From: Andrena cerasifolii
Taxonomy: Eukaryota; Arthropoda; Insecta; Hymenoptera; Andrenidae
Direction: 5' to 3'
DNA length: 64,000 nucleotides
NCBI RefSeq assembly: GCF_050908995.1
Contig: NC_135119.1
Coordinates: 12,276,001-12,340,000, forward strand
In this document: piece after piece, positions 39,201-49,071 of the stretch
How the letters are laid out: each line of letters begins with the position of its first letter
How positions within the stretch are numbered: the stretch's first letter is position 1
Program-made: the position numbers and the translations under genes
The notes under the pieces: generated by a model
Told to the model about the DNA's origin: nothing
What the model saw: only the letters and a program-made list of their open reading frames with translations
The model's database searches: none

Positions 39201-40020
39201 TTCCCCGGAATGCACCTGGACAATTATATCGCTAAAAACTTCACTAACGTCACGTTGACTGTGCTCGAAGGTGAAGTAACGTATAGCGACGAAGAACAGC
39301 CGAATAGCGTTATTGTTTCGAAAGGATCATCGATACCGATAAAGATAGAACAGTTTCATCGAGTGAAGACAACCAGCGCTTATCCAGCTTGCTACATGTA
39401 CACTTATAATAATCGGAAGAAGGACGAGTCGGAAACAGATGGGTATTCCCCCTTTTTCAAACTTTTCACTGATCTCATTAAATACTAATGGTGTTTTGTA
39501 CAGGTATATTCTTCAATAACACGATTCTTCGATACGCAGGCGCGTTTTATTTCGCACGATATTATTTAATATCAAATATTTACCAATTCGCGAAATAACT
39601 TCAGATATTTTTCACGATGGCTAAACAGTATCCTACCCCTGTTGTGAATAACGTACCAAATATCATGAATATATGAATCCAAATTTAATATCTATAACCC
39701 TGCACAGAATCTAGGCTTCAGGCAATTCAAATATTATATTTGTAGTTTAGTATATACGACATTTTAAAATTGTATTTTCCATGGATCTGCGTTTACTGAG
39801 GCAGAATAAATTACGTAGCCCTTGGATTGGAAATCAAGGACATATTTTGTGATTTTACAGAAGAATCGAGCCTGAAACACCGAGGGGAGTTTCTCCAATC
39901 GCGAGGGAGATCAATTACAAGATCGAAGCCTGGGTACGAGCGATGAATCACATCGCGAATGCATTTTTCTATTTAGTTTACGACGTACCGATGGTGCGAC
40001 GCGTGCACATCAATAAATAA
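36300..40020 (+). CDS. GGCX: vitamin K-dependent gamma-glutamyl carboxylase (GGCX)
   Basis: The product is an ER multi-pass enzyme that converts Glu to gamma-carboxy-Glu using reduced vitamin K, O2 and CO2. Exons are 36300-36531, 36653-36974, 37333-37515, 37588-37751, 37844-38325, 38404-38604, 38736-38974 and 39017 onward; all junctions keep frame. The last exon either runs to the stop at 39488 (764 residues) or splices at 39442 to 39861-40020 (802 residues). Family blocks include RPTDPASL-like QPTDPASLGVV (residues about 64-74), NWNNHTYLYG with His165 (human His160), MAGLKKSD with Lys221-222 (human Lys217-218, the catalytic base), FLPYSHF and GYSWNMMVH. Cysteines in LECHFP and QYASCL match the human disulphide pair. 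An insertion of about 70 polar residues precedes FLPYSHF. One donor (AGG|GTCCGT at 38605) is weak. The start ATG is the first in frame in an exon opened by the acceptor at 36263. Confidence 0.93.
39861..40020 (+). CDS. candidate alternative terminal exon of GGCX
   Basis: After a good acceptor (GATTTTACAG, ending 39860) the sequence is open for 52 codons to TAA at 40018. It encodes a mixed amphipathic segment containing VSPIAREINYKIEAWVRAM and FFYLVYDVPMVRR. Joined to a donor at 39443 (GATGG|GTATTC) it stays in frame, replacing the last 15 residues of the unspliced form. The protein tail then becomes closer in length to the extended C-terminus of vertebrate GGCX. The donor is poor, so either form may be the main one. 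Confidence 0.5.
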
Positions 40021-42956
40021 CTTTAACTGCGGATGAGTGCACTCCAAAAATTCAGCTCTGCATTTCTGATGCATACTACAACTACTCTTTAAGAGCAAAT
40101 CGAGACTAGGGAAATTATTTTCATACCTGACGAGATATAGGTGAAAGGTGCCATTTCAGACACAAAAGTGATTAATATTTAACGTACAATTATTTCAAGC
40201 AGATTTTACGTTGAATTAAGCAATATAGAATTCAGGAATTTACGTGTATATTAAATTTGAGGAGAGATCTTCCAAAGACAGATTGTTATTTACGATACAT
40301 CAACGAACATAAAAAGTCAACTATAATAAGTATATAATGTAGAATTTAATACTGCAGAGCCAAAGATTAGATCGTAGTTAGGAAATTTGTCTGTCTTTTG
40401 TAATTCAAAAACTGTGGAAATAAAGTTGGAGAAAAGACTACGCCTATAGCAAAGCCGGCGATCGAATTGAATGACCAATTTGTAATAAAATGATGTTGAA
40501 CAATGCCAAACATGTAAGAAATCGACGAGTAGGAAGTATGTTGCAATAGTTCATTCCGATACGCTTAACACACGTAAAACAACTCAAAAACGTGGGTCAA
40601 AATCAATCTCAAGACCGTCGAACTCGCGTGCAAAATATGCAAGCGATTAAAGCATCGCCCTGCGATTATATTTTAGAGTTAACGTATATATGAGGATAAG
40701 CAGCCGACGACCTTTCTCGATTACTCGTTACTGTCTAAAATACTGTAAAAACTGAACGAAATCGCAATGACGATATGATTTCATTAATCTCGCGTGTCTG
40801 AGCCAACAATTTGTAAGAAAACAAATCTGCTTTCTATACTGTAATAATAATAAGAAAATTCAATGTAACCACAATTGTACAGAAAGAAGTGTGTTAGAAA
40901 AGTGATAGCTCCAGCGATTGCTTCAAGAACGGAAGAAACTGTTAACGCTTTGGTCTTTCGCGTTCGATCTACGCGGGCCAAGCATTTATTTTGCAGCTGA
41001 TAATTATGTCTATCGAGAAATTTTCCTGTGACAAGAGAAGATCCCGAACCCGAAAATTCAAAAAATTCTGAAACTTTGTGAATACGTTGGGGATTTCCTC
41101 CTGATTACAACGCAATTTTTGTTTGCTGCCAAAATTCACTCTAAGGGGGTAGAATTGACCCCTGAAAATCCGGTTATTTTCTGATTTTGTGTTATAACTC
41201 GTGAACTGTAAAATAATTTTTTACCAAATGATAGATCTAATTAAAAGAAGTAATTTTTGTCTTGAAACTTTTTTTCTATCTCTTACAGTTTCGCAAGTTA
41301 TAACACAAAATCGGAAAATAGCCGAATTTTTAGGGGTTAATTTCACCCCCTTCGAGTGAATTTCAGCAGCAAAAAAAAATTGCGTTGTAATCAGGAGGAA
41401 ATCCCCTACATATTCACAAAGTTTCAGAATTTTTTTAATTTTCAGATTCGGGATTTTCCCTTGTGAGTGGTTTCACAGTCGCTACTCACTGATTGGTATC
41501 TAACCAACAAGTTCTTGAGACGATAACGGATATCGACATCGTTTAAAGACGAATTCGTAGCGTGCTTACGGGCTTGCGGCATGCAATTAAGCATCTTTGC
41601 CTGTGCAGCGTGTCTTCAGAAGATACGGCTAGAACAGTCGCGCGATAGCTCGTATCGAGGTAATAAAGTTTTTCGTCTGATAAGCCGCAAGTGAGTGCAT
41701 CCGATGATCTTGATAATTGTGCCAGTGTCGTAGCAACGGTTCAAGTATCATTGCCTGTTCAATTGCATTTAAAGAATCCCGCGAGACGCTCCTCGTTACG
41801 TAATAAAGAACATCGTGCCACCTGCGGCCTTCGTAACACTAATTTTATCTTATTCTGCCAAACGTATCGCAGGTAAAGATTCCCCGCAGCAATTCACATC
41901 TTCGTTTTGCGACTTCCCCGAGGAAGACACAGCCACGGTTAACGCCGTTCTGTAAAAGTAAGACCGTAGATATCGCAATACGTGAAACACCAATTACTTC
42001 CAACGACGGCCTTTAAGAAACATTTCCATTTAAACGTTACCGATAAGTCGCTAACAAGTAGCAATAAACTTCGCGGTTTCGCGATATTGACAGAAGTTCT
42101 TAAGCCTGTTGGGCAATGAACAGTACTTTAGTTTCGTCACACAGTCCTAAATCAGGCAGGCTGAAATTCCTGGGTTAGAAAGGAAATAAGACGGCTGAAA
42201 GGTGTGTTAGTGTAACAGCTGAACTGTAATTTGCATGAAAATGAGAAACTCTATGATAGAACAGCCAGGGAGAACGGTGGATTACCGAATGAACTGAGGA
42301 CCCATTGATGTCACTTAAAGCATAACGATGAGAACGCGCTGAGTGCCTGAACGAGCTACAGTTACCATTATCGTATGATGACCAGCGGAGTAACTTCGTT
42401 GATACAGCCATACCTAATCAGAAAGTTGCTTATCTATGTAGATAGGTGGAGGTGGAAACGAGCGTTCGTCAGTCACTCAGATACGATCGTGTGGGTAGTT
42501 TTGTCCCAAGGAAACATTGAAGCATGTAGTGAAATCGCGTGTGTACAGGTGCACAATAGGGGATACAGGTCGATAAGAAGAAATGGGTGAATGAATCCTT
42601 GTATGAAATGCTGTGATGCGTTCAGCAAAGTGCAAATGTGGTGTGACATAATAACAACATAAACTGCTGATTAAGTTTAAAATTTGAACACGAAGGTATG
42701 CAGAGCGCTTTTACAGTGTGATCGACCTTGGAATTCATGTGACGCTCAGTTAGTTATTTGCAATGCTTTCGCAGATCTTATATTAGCAGTTCCTTTTTTA
42801 TTAGAAATAGGAATAGGGAGCCATTAGTTCTTTATCCGAAAGATTGCCATTACGATTAAAAGCAACAGGCACAAAATATATCTTACTAACACGCTCGCCT
42901 TGAAAAGTCTGCGTTTCATACCAATGCAGCATTATGCATCTGTATTTTACTTGCAG
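40021..42956. other. intergenic region between GGCX and the SLC22 gene
   Basis: No coding exon was recognised. The region contains a long palindromic element (41030-41465). An acceptor (TTTTACTTGCAG, ending 42956) directly before the SLC22 start exon implies that an upstream untranslated exon of that gene lies somewhere in 41.5-42.9 kb. It could not be located. Confidence 0.5.
41030..41465. mobile_element. palindromic (foldback) repeat element
   Basis: The two halves (about 41030-41213 and 41284-41465) are inverted copies of one another over some 180 bp, with an AT-rich loop of about 70 bp. Shared blocks include GATCCCGAA/TTCGGGAT, GGGGATTTCCTCCTGATTAC, AACGCAATTTTTG, and GTGTTATAACT with its inverse. 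Such structures are typical of miniature inverted-repeat transposons. A target duplication could not be fixed with confidence, so the superfamily is open. Confidence 0.75.
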
Positions 42957-42964
42957 AAAGAAAC

Positions 42965-45900
42965 ATGTCTGACGAACAAACGGACGACACCGCGACAGCG
43001 AAGCCGACAGATCCTCTGATCGAGGCTCTCGACAAGCTCGGCTGCGGCTCCAACTTTCTATGGATAATATTTATATTCACACTCACGCCGACGATGTTCA
43101 ATGGAATGCACTCGATGTCCTATATTTTCATCGCTGAAGTAAGAGCGACGTGTTTCTGCTTATCACTAAAAATCGGAGAATAAGCTAAACAATCATACCA
43201 CGAATACACAGACGCACCATGTAACAGAGTTTTCATTACCAAGGTTCCCACTCACTGGTGCTCGGTACCAAGCTTGACCGCCGCGAATTGGACGGACGAT
43301 CAAGTAAGAAACATCTCCTCGGCTAGTCCGTGCACCATGTACACCTATGACTACGAAAACTTCTCGAAAATTGGGTATGAACAAGCTTTGAAGTACAAAA
43401 TGGAAAACGATCTACCTGCTGAGACAACTTGCCAAGTAAGGAGCTTCGCGCACGACCTGGATGGAAGTTCCCTCGTCGAAGACGTGAGTGTTGCTCCCCT
43501 CGTGACCAATCGCGTTTCATTAAAGCATTTCAATTTCAGCGTTTGTCCCAGTACGCGGCGAATTAGGAGCACGCTAATTGATTGGGGAATTAATTGCAGT
43601 GGGACCTGGTCTGCGACAACACTGCGGCTCGCTCGAGCACTCACATGGCTCTGTCCCTTGGAAAACTATTGGGCAGCGCCTTCTTCGGGATTTTCGCGGA
43701 CAAGTATGGCCGCAAGATCAGTTACGTGATCGGTATAATTCTGTTGATCATATCCGGCCCAGTGGGAGCTGTCGTTCCTTGGTACTGGGCTTTCATCGTC
43801 TCGAGGCTGGTTAACGGCGTTAGCCATGCCGCGATACAGTACTCTTCGTTCACGACACGTGAGTGGTGTTTTTAAAGTTCACTCGCTGGCGTAAGTGTTA
43901 TTCCTGCAATTTCAATGCAACTTTTAAGGACGGTGTACAAAAAGATCTCCGTTCGTTTCGTAATCGTAGTGTAGTAAATAGTTGAGCTCATTTCGTGTTC
44001 ATCTGCGGTCGTGAAACAGTCTGATTTCTGTGGCGCAGTTACAGAGGTAGCAAGTGAGAAACATAGACAATGGATGGGCATAGCTTATAACACAGGCTAT
44101 GCTATGGGAATTGTCATTATACCGGGTATAGCTTATTTGCTATACGAATGGAGGTACATTCAATTAGCGATCTCTTTACCAGCTCTGCTCCTGCTGATAC
44201 ACTTGTGGTAAGCTCTTAAATACTTTGTTCGATCGATGAAAGTAGATTCTTGCTATCTTAAATCACTTTAAAGAACCATTATACTTGACTCGAAGCACTT
44301 GATATCCAATTATCTGTAACTTGCGATTAAAGCATCGTTTACGCACATTTTTCTTTGAAACTGAGCACTCTCTAGATTACAGATATGCAAACGAATTTCA
44401 CAAGTTTGCAATTCGTAAAGCAGGCACCTATAACTTCATTAAATCCCTGCAGGTTTATGCCCGAATCCCCACGATGGCTGATAGCGCACAATCGTCGCAA
44501 CGAAGCGAAGATTTTAATCGAAAAAGCTTGCAAGAGAGCTTCAACCGCAGCGACGCCGACAGCGCTGAATTCAGGTATAGGGAGTCAGAATTGGAAAAAT
44601 TCGGATGACGCGATCATTCCACGAAAGGAGACGGCCGCTGAAGAGTCCACCAAGGAGCGATTACGAAATAACGTCAGAGGTTTTCGAGTCCTAGTCAGTA
44701 ACAGCGAATTGAGGAAACGAATCATCATCACGAGTTTCGCTTGGATGGTAGCCTCCCTCTCTTATTACGCATTAGGTTAGTGAGGAAAGATTAATCTACC
44801 CCATAGTTTCATTCTATAAAGCTTCCATTCCACTGAACACTTGTGCTCTGTTAAAACGATGCGATTCAGAAGCATGGCAGAATGTTTTCGTCGCACGTAA
44901 ACAGAAGAATCCTGAACAGTGTCCCCGATATGAAACGAATATTATACAAATAGGGTAGATGCACCATTCGTGGCCACTTTAAGGTATTGTACCAGTTTTG
45001 GCTACTTCTTAAAAAATATAATATTTTCCCGCGTAAGCAATAAATGTAACCTTATATTTCTGGCGGTATACTAAACAAAATATTTATGATGTGAAATTCT
45101 CCACGTAATAATGATCTGCAAGCAATTTAAAAATAAGATTATGCACATGGCCAAAAACAGTGCAATGGCCAGAAACGGTACATCTACCCTATCCTTTCTT
45201 CTTGAAAATAAAATCGCATTGTTCCAGCACTGAACGTGAATAACTTCTCCACAAATCGATACATTTACGTCCTGGTGATGGGTCTGACCGAGATACCAGC
45301 ATACCTGATACCAACGCCAATATTGATGGTCGTAGGACGGCGACAAGGAAGCATGGCTTTGTACATCATTGCAGGGCTATGCCTGATGTGCATTTTGATA
45401 ATACCAACAACAGAAACCGATGCGATCATGAGTATATCTCTGATTGGAAGATTCAGCGCGTCAGCTGCTTATGGTATCGTTATCCTATACAGCTCGGAGC
45501 TTTTCCCCACGGTAAGTCTATGTTTCAGTTACCTACATCTAGGTAGGGTAAACGACCCAATTACTGACATCTAACCAATTACTGTCACCTTAAGCTATTT
45601 TACTTAAAATAACGAATAAATAAACGTTGTAAAGTCATACACAGAAAGAATTATGTAATTCAACCTATAATCTATACTATAGATTATATACTATAGTTTA
45701 TTTATTCGTTATTTTAAGTAAAATAGCTTAAGGTGACAGTAATTGGGTCCTTTACCCTATACTTATATAATCGTTGTGCCACTAATTCATCACCGTCCAG
45801 CCCAAACCGCTGACCCTAGAAACATGAAATTCGGAGAGTATATTCCTTTTGCGACGTAGGTGCTCAATAAGAAGGGATTTTCTGAAATTTCAACCCGGAG

Positions 45901-46500
45901 AGAGTAAAAAGGGGTGAAATATGTTTTCTCGGATTCCTTATTATTTGTTAGGCCCGATTAGATATCAACTTGGTTTTTACTTACAAAGGTTACCCACCGA
46001 AATGCCTAAAAACCAAATTCAGCATTTTTCCCTAATCAACCCCTAAAGGGGGAGGGGGCGTGAAAAGGGATAAAATGTGTTTTCATGGAGACCTTAATAT
46101 CTCTTAGGCCCGAAGCGAAGCGCGGGGGTATTTTGCTAGTTCAATTTATAATGGTATGGGAAGGGTGTAATCACGTTTCACGCAGATGTTACTACAAAGA
46201 TGTCTACTAGAATGATTTCTGTAATTTTCTTTGAAACAGGTCTGCAGAAATTCTGGGGTCGGAACGAATTCCGCTATGTCTCACGTCGGAAGCGTGGCTG
46301 CACCTTACGTCGCTGATTTATTGGGCGCAGTTATTTGGTGGGGACCAACTACCCTCTGCGGTGTTTTAACCCTGATGGCGGGTCTTCTGTGTGCAGTATT
46401 ACCGGAAACGCGTGGCAGGCCTCTGGCAAACAGTGTGGACGAAGAAGTCACTGAAGAACGAGAGAATGTTTCATTGTCCAACTGTTGCAAATGTAGATGA
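42965..46500 (+). CDS. SLC22-family organic ion transporter
   Basis: Seven exons (42965-43138, 43244-43483, 43600-43858, 44039-44207, 44453-44775, 45228-45511, 46240-46500) join in frame to 569 residues, the usual length for SLC22 major-facilitator carriers. After the first membrane helix (about residues 32-57) comes the large extracellular loop, with paired cysteines, ending in WDLVCDN. Then follow the MFS signature (GIFADKYGRKISYV, about residues 165-178), the SLC22 hallmark PESPRWL (about 284-290) at the start of the central cytoplasmic loop, LYSSELFPT and GVGTNSAMSHVGS, and the C-terminal LPETRGRPL motif. It should move organic cations or zwitterions across the plasma membrane; the substrate cannot be told from sequence. 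Introns 5 and 6 carry small transposons. An AATAAA at 46722-46727 is a plausible poly(A) signal. Carcinine transporter or Orct-type orthology is possible but not established. Confidence 0.93.
44953..45189. mobile_element. TA-flanked miniature element in SLC22 intron 5
   Basis: The left end GGGTAGATGCACCATTCGTGGCCA (first 20 bases GGGTAGATGCACCATTCGTG) and an inverted counterpart ending at 45189 (GTACATCTACCC) are flanked by TA (44951-44952 and 45190-45191). The interior is AT-rich with no coding. TA duplication suggests a Tc1/mariner or pogo-type non-autonomous element. It ends 38 bp before exon 6, so it sits in or next to that exon's acceptor region. Confidence 0.75.
45546..45757. mobile_element. 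TA-flanked miniature element in SLC22 intron 6
   Basis: The terminal repeat GGGTAAACGACCCAATTAC is matched by the inverse of GGGTAAAGGACCCAATTAC at the right end, flanked by TA (45544-45545 and 45758-45759). Inverted complementarity continues through AGGTGACAGTAATTGG and GCTATTTTACTTAAAATAAC to near the centre, so the whole 212 bp can fold on itself. It shares the terminal GGGTA with the element in intron 5 but not the rest, so the two are at most distant relatives. Confidence 0.85.
45790..46139 (+). mobile_element. Helitron-like non-autonomous element in SLC22 intron 6
   Basis: The segment begins TCACCGTCCAGCCC just after an A and ends TTTTGCTAG just before a T. These match the Helitron rules (5' TC, 3' CTAG, insertion between A and T). 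About 10 bases before the CTAG is a short GC-rich pairing, CCCG...CGGG, inside GGCCCGAAGCGAAGCGCGGG. No terminal inverted repeats or target duplication exist, again as expected. The body has no coding. It lies only 30 bp downstream of the TA-flanked element in the same intron. The 5' end is less certain than the 3' end. Confidence 0.65.
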
Positions 46501-47501
46501 GACTTAATATGGTGACAATTGGCCTGAGAGGGGTAAAACGTTTCTCGGTAAAGTGTTCTCATCTGCGTACCTACATCTCCAAACGCAACGTTCGCAGCAT
46601 AAGTATAAACTATTGCGATAAGTTTTGTACCACTTTCATGGGTATATTTCAGTGCCGTGTCATCGTTTTCAGGGGCCATGAGGCGAGCTCCATATGTGGC
46701 CTTCTAAAATATTCTAAATTAAATAAAATTAAAAATACCGCGGTAACACACGAAATGAATAAGTATTAAAACAATTAAATAAATAAGGTTAAACGTGGGT
46801 CCGTTCCACGAAAAAAGGGCCTCATTTTAGAATCTAAATTTAGGTGTATTCGTTATTTTCTTTCCCTTACAGTTGGAGGGCCTATTTCCAAATGTTTTCT
46901 ATCTTTTAAAACCCTTTTTTTATTTTCCAATTTTTCGCGGGCTCCCCGAGCTCGGGGGCCCTAAGGCGGCCGCCTCTTTCGCCTCCAGGTTAAAACGGCA
47001 ATGTAATATTTGATAAAACACTTAAATATAATAGAGTATTTTGTATATTCGCGTCGATCGTTTAAAATGTGAGGGGCTCGACGATTTGTTACACGTGAAG
47101 ATCGCTTTGAAAACGAAAAAACATTGATAACCCGATTGTAAAAGAACGAAATTAAATTTTTTATGTATTTATGGTGAGGAAATTGGAATTCTATTTTCTT
47201 CCCGAATTTTATTAATGTATGTAGTTGTTGGAACTCGAGGACAATCGAGTGATAATTCTACTGGAGTTAGCCGTTCTGCGCGAATAATTCTCTCGTCACC
47301 TGGCGTTACATCACGATGGCAACTATCATAATCGGTCGCAGAACAATGCTGTGCCCACGTTAATTCTTATTGTATACAACTATACAAAAGATACATCGAC
47401 AATGCCTAGTGTCTGATAAAAATCTCGAACGGCTGGTTCTAATTTCACTCGTCACGTACGTGAAACTTAAATAACGCGGTATTTAAAAGAAAGAAAAAAG
47501 G
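46501..47501. other. SLC22 3' region and intergenic spacer
   Basis: Contains the SLC22 3' UTR up to the AATAAA at 46722. Next is a patch at about 46790-46990 ending in a G/C-rich palindrome (CCCCGAGCTCGGGG) and CCTAAGGCGGCCGCC, wording often seen at DNA-transposon ends, although no matching pair of termini or target duplication could be placed. No other gene is seen. Confidence 0.5.
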
Positions 47502-47510
47502 TATAAATAT
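47502..47510 (+). promoter_or_regulatory. TATA box of the odorant-binding protein gene
   Basis: TATAAATAT lies 82-90 bp upstream of the start codon of the odorant-binding protein gene, in an otherwise unremarkable setting. A start site about 30 bp downstream, near the TTACTTCAGC at 47540, would give a 5' leader of roughly 50 bases, which is short and typical for this family. No other TATA-like element is as well placed. Confidence 0.65.
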
Positions 47511-47591
47511 GGCCTAAAGAAATATGTGACCGTTCATTTTTACTTCAGCGAAGGAATCTGTGCGTTCAGGTATTCTTTACTACTTAGGAAA

Positions 47592-48505
47592 ATGAAGAAT
47601 TTCATATTGCTTGCCTGTTTTCTTTTCTGCCAGGTAAGACACTTTGCCTCAACCGGAGTTCTTTTCTTATCATACAGAGCTTAAAGAAATAATTCCTTAT
47701 GTAACCTTTTCCATAGTAATTCTCTTAATTGGTAGTATCTTTAGAAGAAATCCTAACTGATAATCAATTTCAAGGAATTGTCCAACCTTTCCCCCCACAC
47801 AAAAGTTCACAACATTTGTCATTGTAAGGAGTTTTAATATTCCATTCAGGAAATTCTGGCGAGAAACCTCATTGCACACTACGCAAGAGTAATGCATCTC
47901 CCTATAGAAGATGTGACAGAGTGCGTTGAGCATATACAGCTTTCAATCGGTGAGTAATCTGTCCTCGTACAATAATAACACGACGTTTACAGTATCTGAA
48001 TGTATGGAAGTCCCATGATTGCAGAAATGGAGCGTCAGGATTCGTTGGAACATAATGCTAAATCGGAAGACAATGAAGCAAATGTCGGAAAGTATGGTTG
48101 CTTCATAGCATGTCTTTGGCAGAAAAACGGCATGGTACGATGCGCAGACTGATCTCGGAAAATAAGATTTGAAAATTAAGAGACGCGCTCATGAATCGTT
48201 TCTCATTCACTGTTACTTTAGATGACAGGCTCCACTTTGGAATTGCAAATGATAATGGATCGTATCAACGTGAAGCACCCCGATAACGCGGAACTGATCT
48301 CTTTATGGCAGAAAAATGTTGAGACGTGTGCAATCCTTGGTAAATTAACTCATTCTGAACAGTTGCAACTATATTTAATATCGTATGCGCAGTAATCTTA
48401 TTCGACGTTTCAGTGGAAAACATGGAGGACGAGTGCGAGGTAGCTTTGGCTTTTAAAGCGTGTCTAAAGGGAGCTAGGCAAAATCGAGCACAAATGGGCG
48501 TATAA
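47592..48505 (+). CDS. classic odorant-binding protein
   Basis: Five exons (47592-47633, 47850-47949, 48025-48134, 48222-48339, 48414-48505) give 153 residues. Exon 1 encodes a hydrophobic signal peptide (MKNFILLACFLFCQ), so the protein is secreted. The mature part has the six cysteines of the PBP/GOBP fold, with spacing C1-33-C2-3-C3-42-C4-10-C5-8-C6. The motifs are TECVEH (C1), GCFIACLW (C2, C3), VETCAI (C4) and ECEVALAFKAC (C5, C6). These pair into three disulphides around a hydrophobic ligand pocket in sensillum lymph or other secretions. C1-C2 is a little longer than usual because of a polar, acidic stretch. The gene stands alone rather than in a tandem array. The paralogue number cannot be assigned. 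A TATA box and an AATAAA (48573-48578) frame the unit. Confidence 0.92.
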
Positions 48506-49071
48506 TTTCACCAATTACGCTAATGACAACTAAGTAAACCACGATCTTCCGTTCGTTACAGTTGTTGAAATTAATAAATAACGTTTTATCGAGAGAGTCT
48601 AGTTCCTTGTCTACCCCTTTTTCCCTAACAGCACATTTAGCAGTAGTCGCGATAAAATTAATCAGTGAGAAACGTAGATACGATTGACATGCGTTGTAGC
48701 GCAATTAGATTATGGTACCAGGTTAGCCAGATGGTCGTAACTATCGTTTCTCCGTGGAGCCCTGGCGAAACCATGTACCTGTTTACTGGAAAATTCAAGA
48801 TATCTAAAAGCTTGAACCCTACGTCCCAGGAACTACTAAGGTAATTAAAAAAAAATCTTCTTCCTTTTCCCTTAGCAATGTGATTCTTCGATATGTGAAC
48901 TTCTAAGCACGAATAGTGTCAAGAGGCTATCAACTTATTGTTATACTAAACTCATTGATTTCCAAGTTCTTTGGATTCCGATACTAATTATTCTTAAAGA
49001 ATCGTTTGACGCCTGAAACCCCGATTCAATATAAACACAATCAGCTATATTTAATGAATTAACGAATGCAG

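Noticed and set aside
44026..44039. Alternative acceptor for SLC22 exon 4 after GTGAAACAG (ending 44019)
   Set aside because: It would place an in-frame TGA directly after the junction; the acceptor ending at 44038 keeps the frame and restores the conserved TEVASEKHR block.
46669..46990. Possible transposon in the SLC22 3' region between AGGGGCCATGAGGCGAGCTC and GGGGGCCCTAAGGCGGCC
   Set aside because: The two ends are only loosely similar in inverse and no target duplication flanks them.
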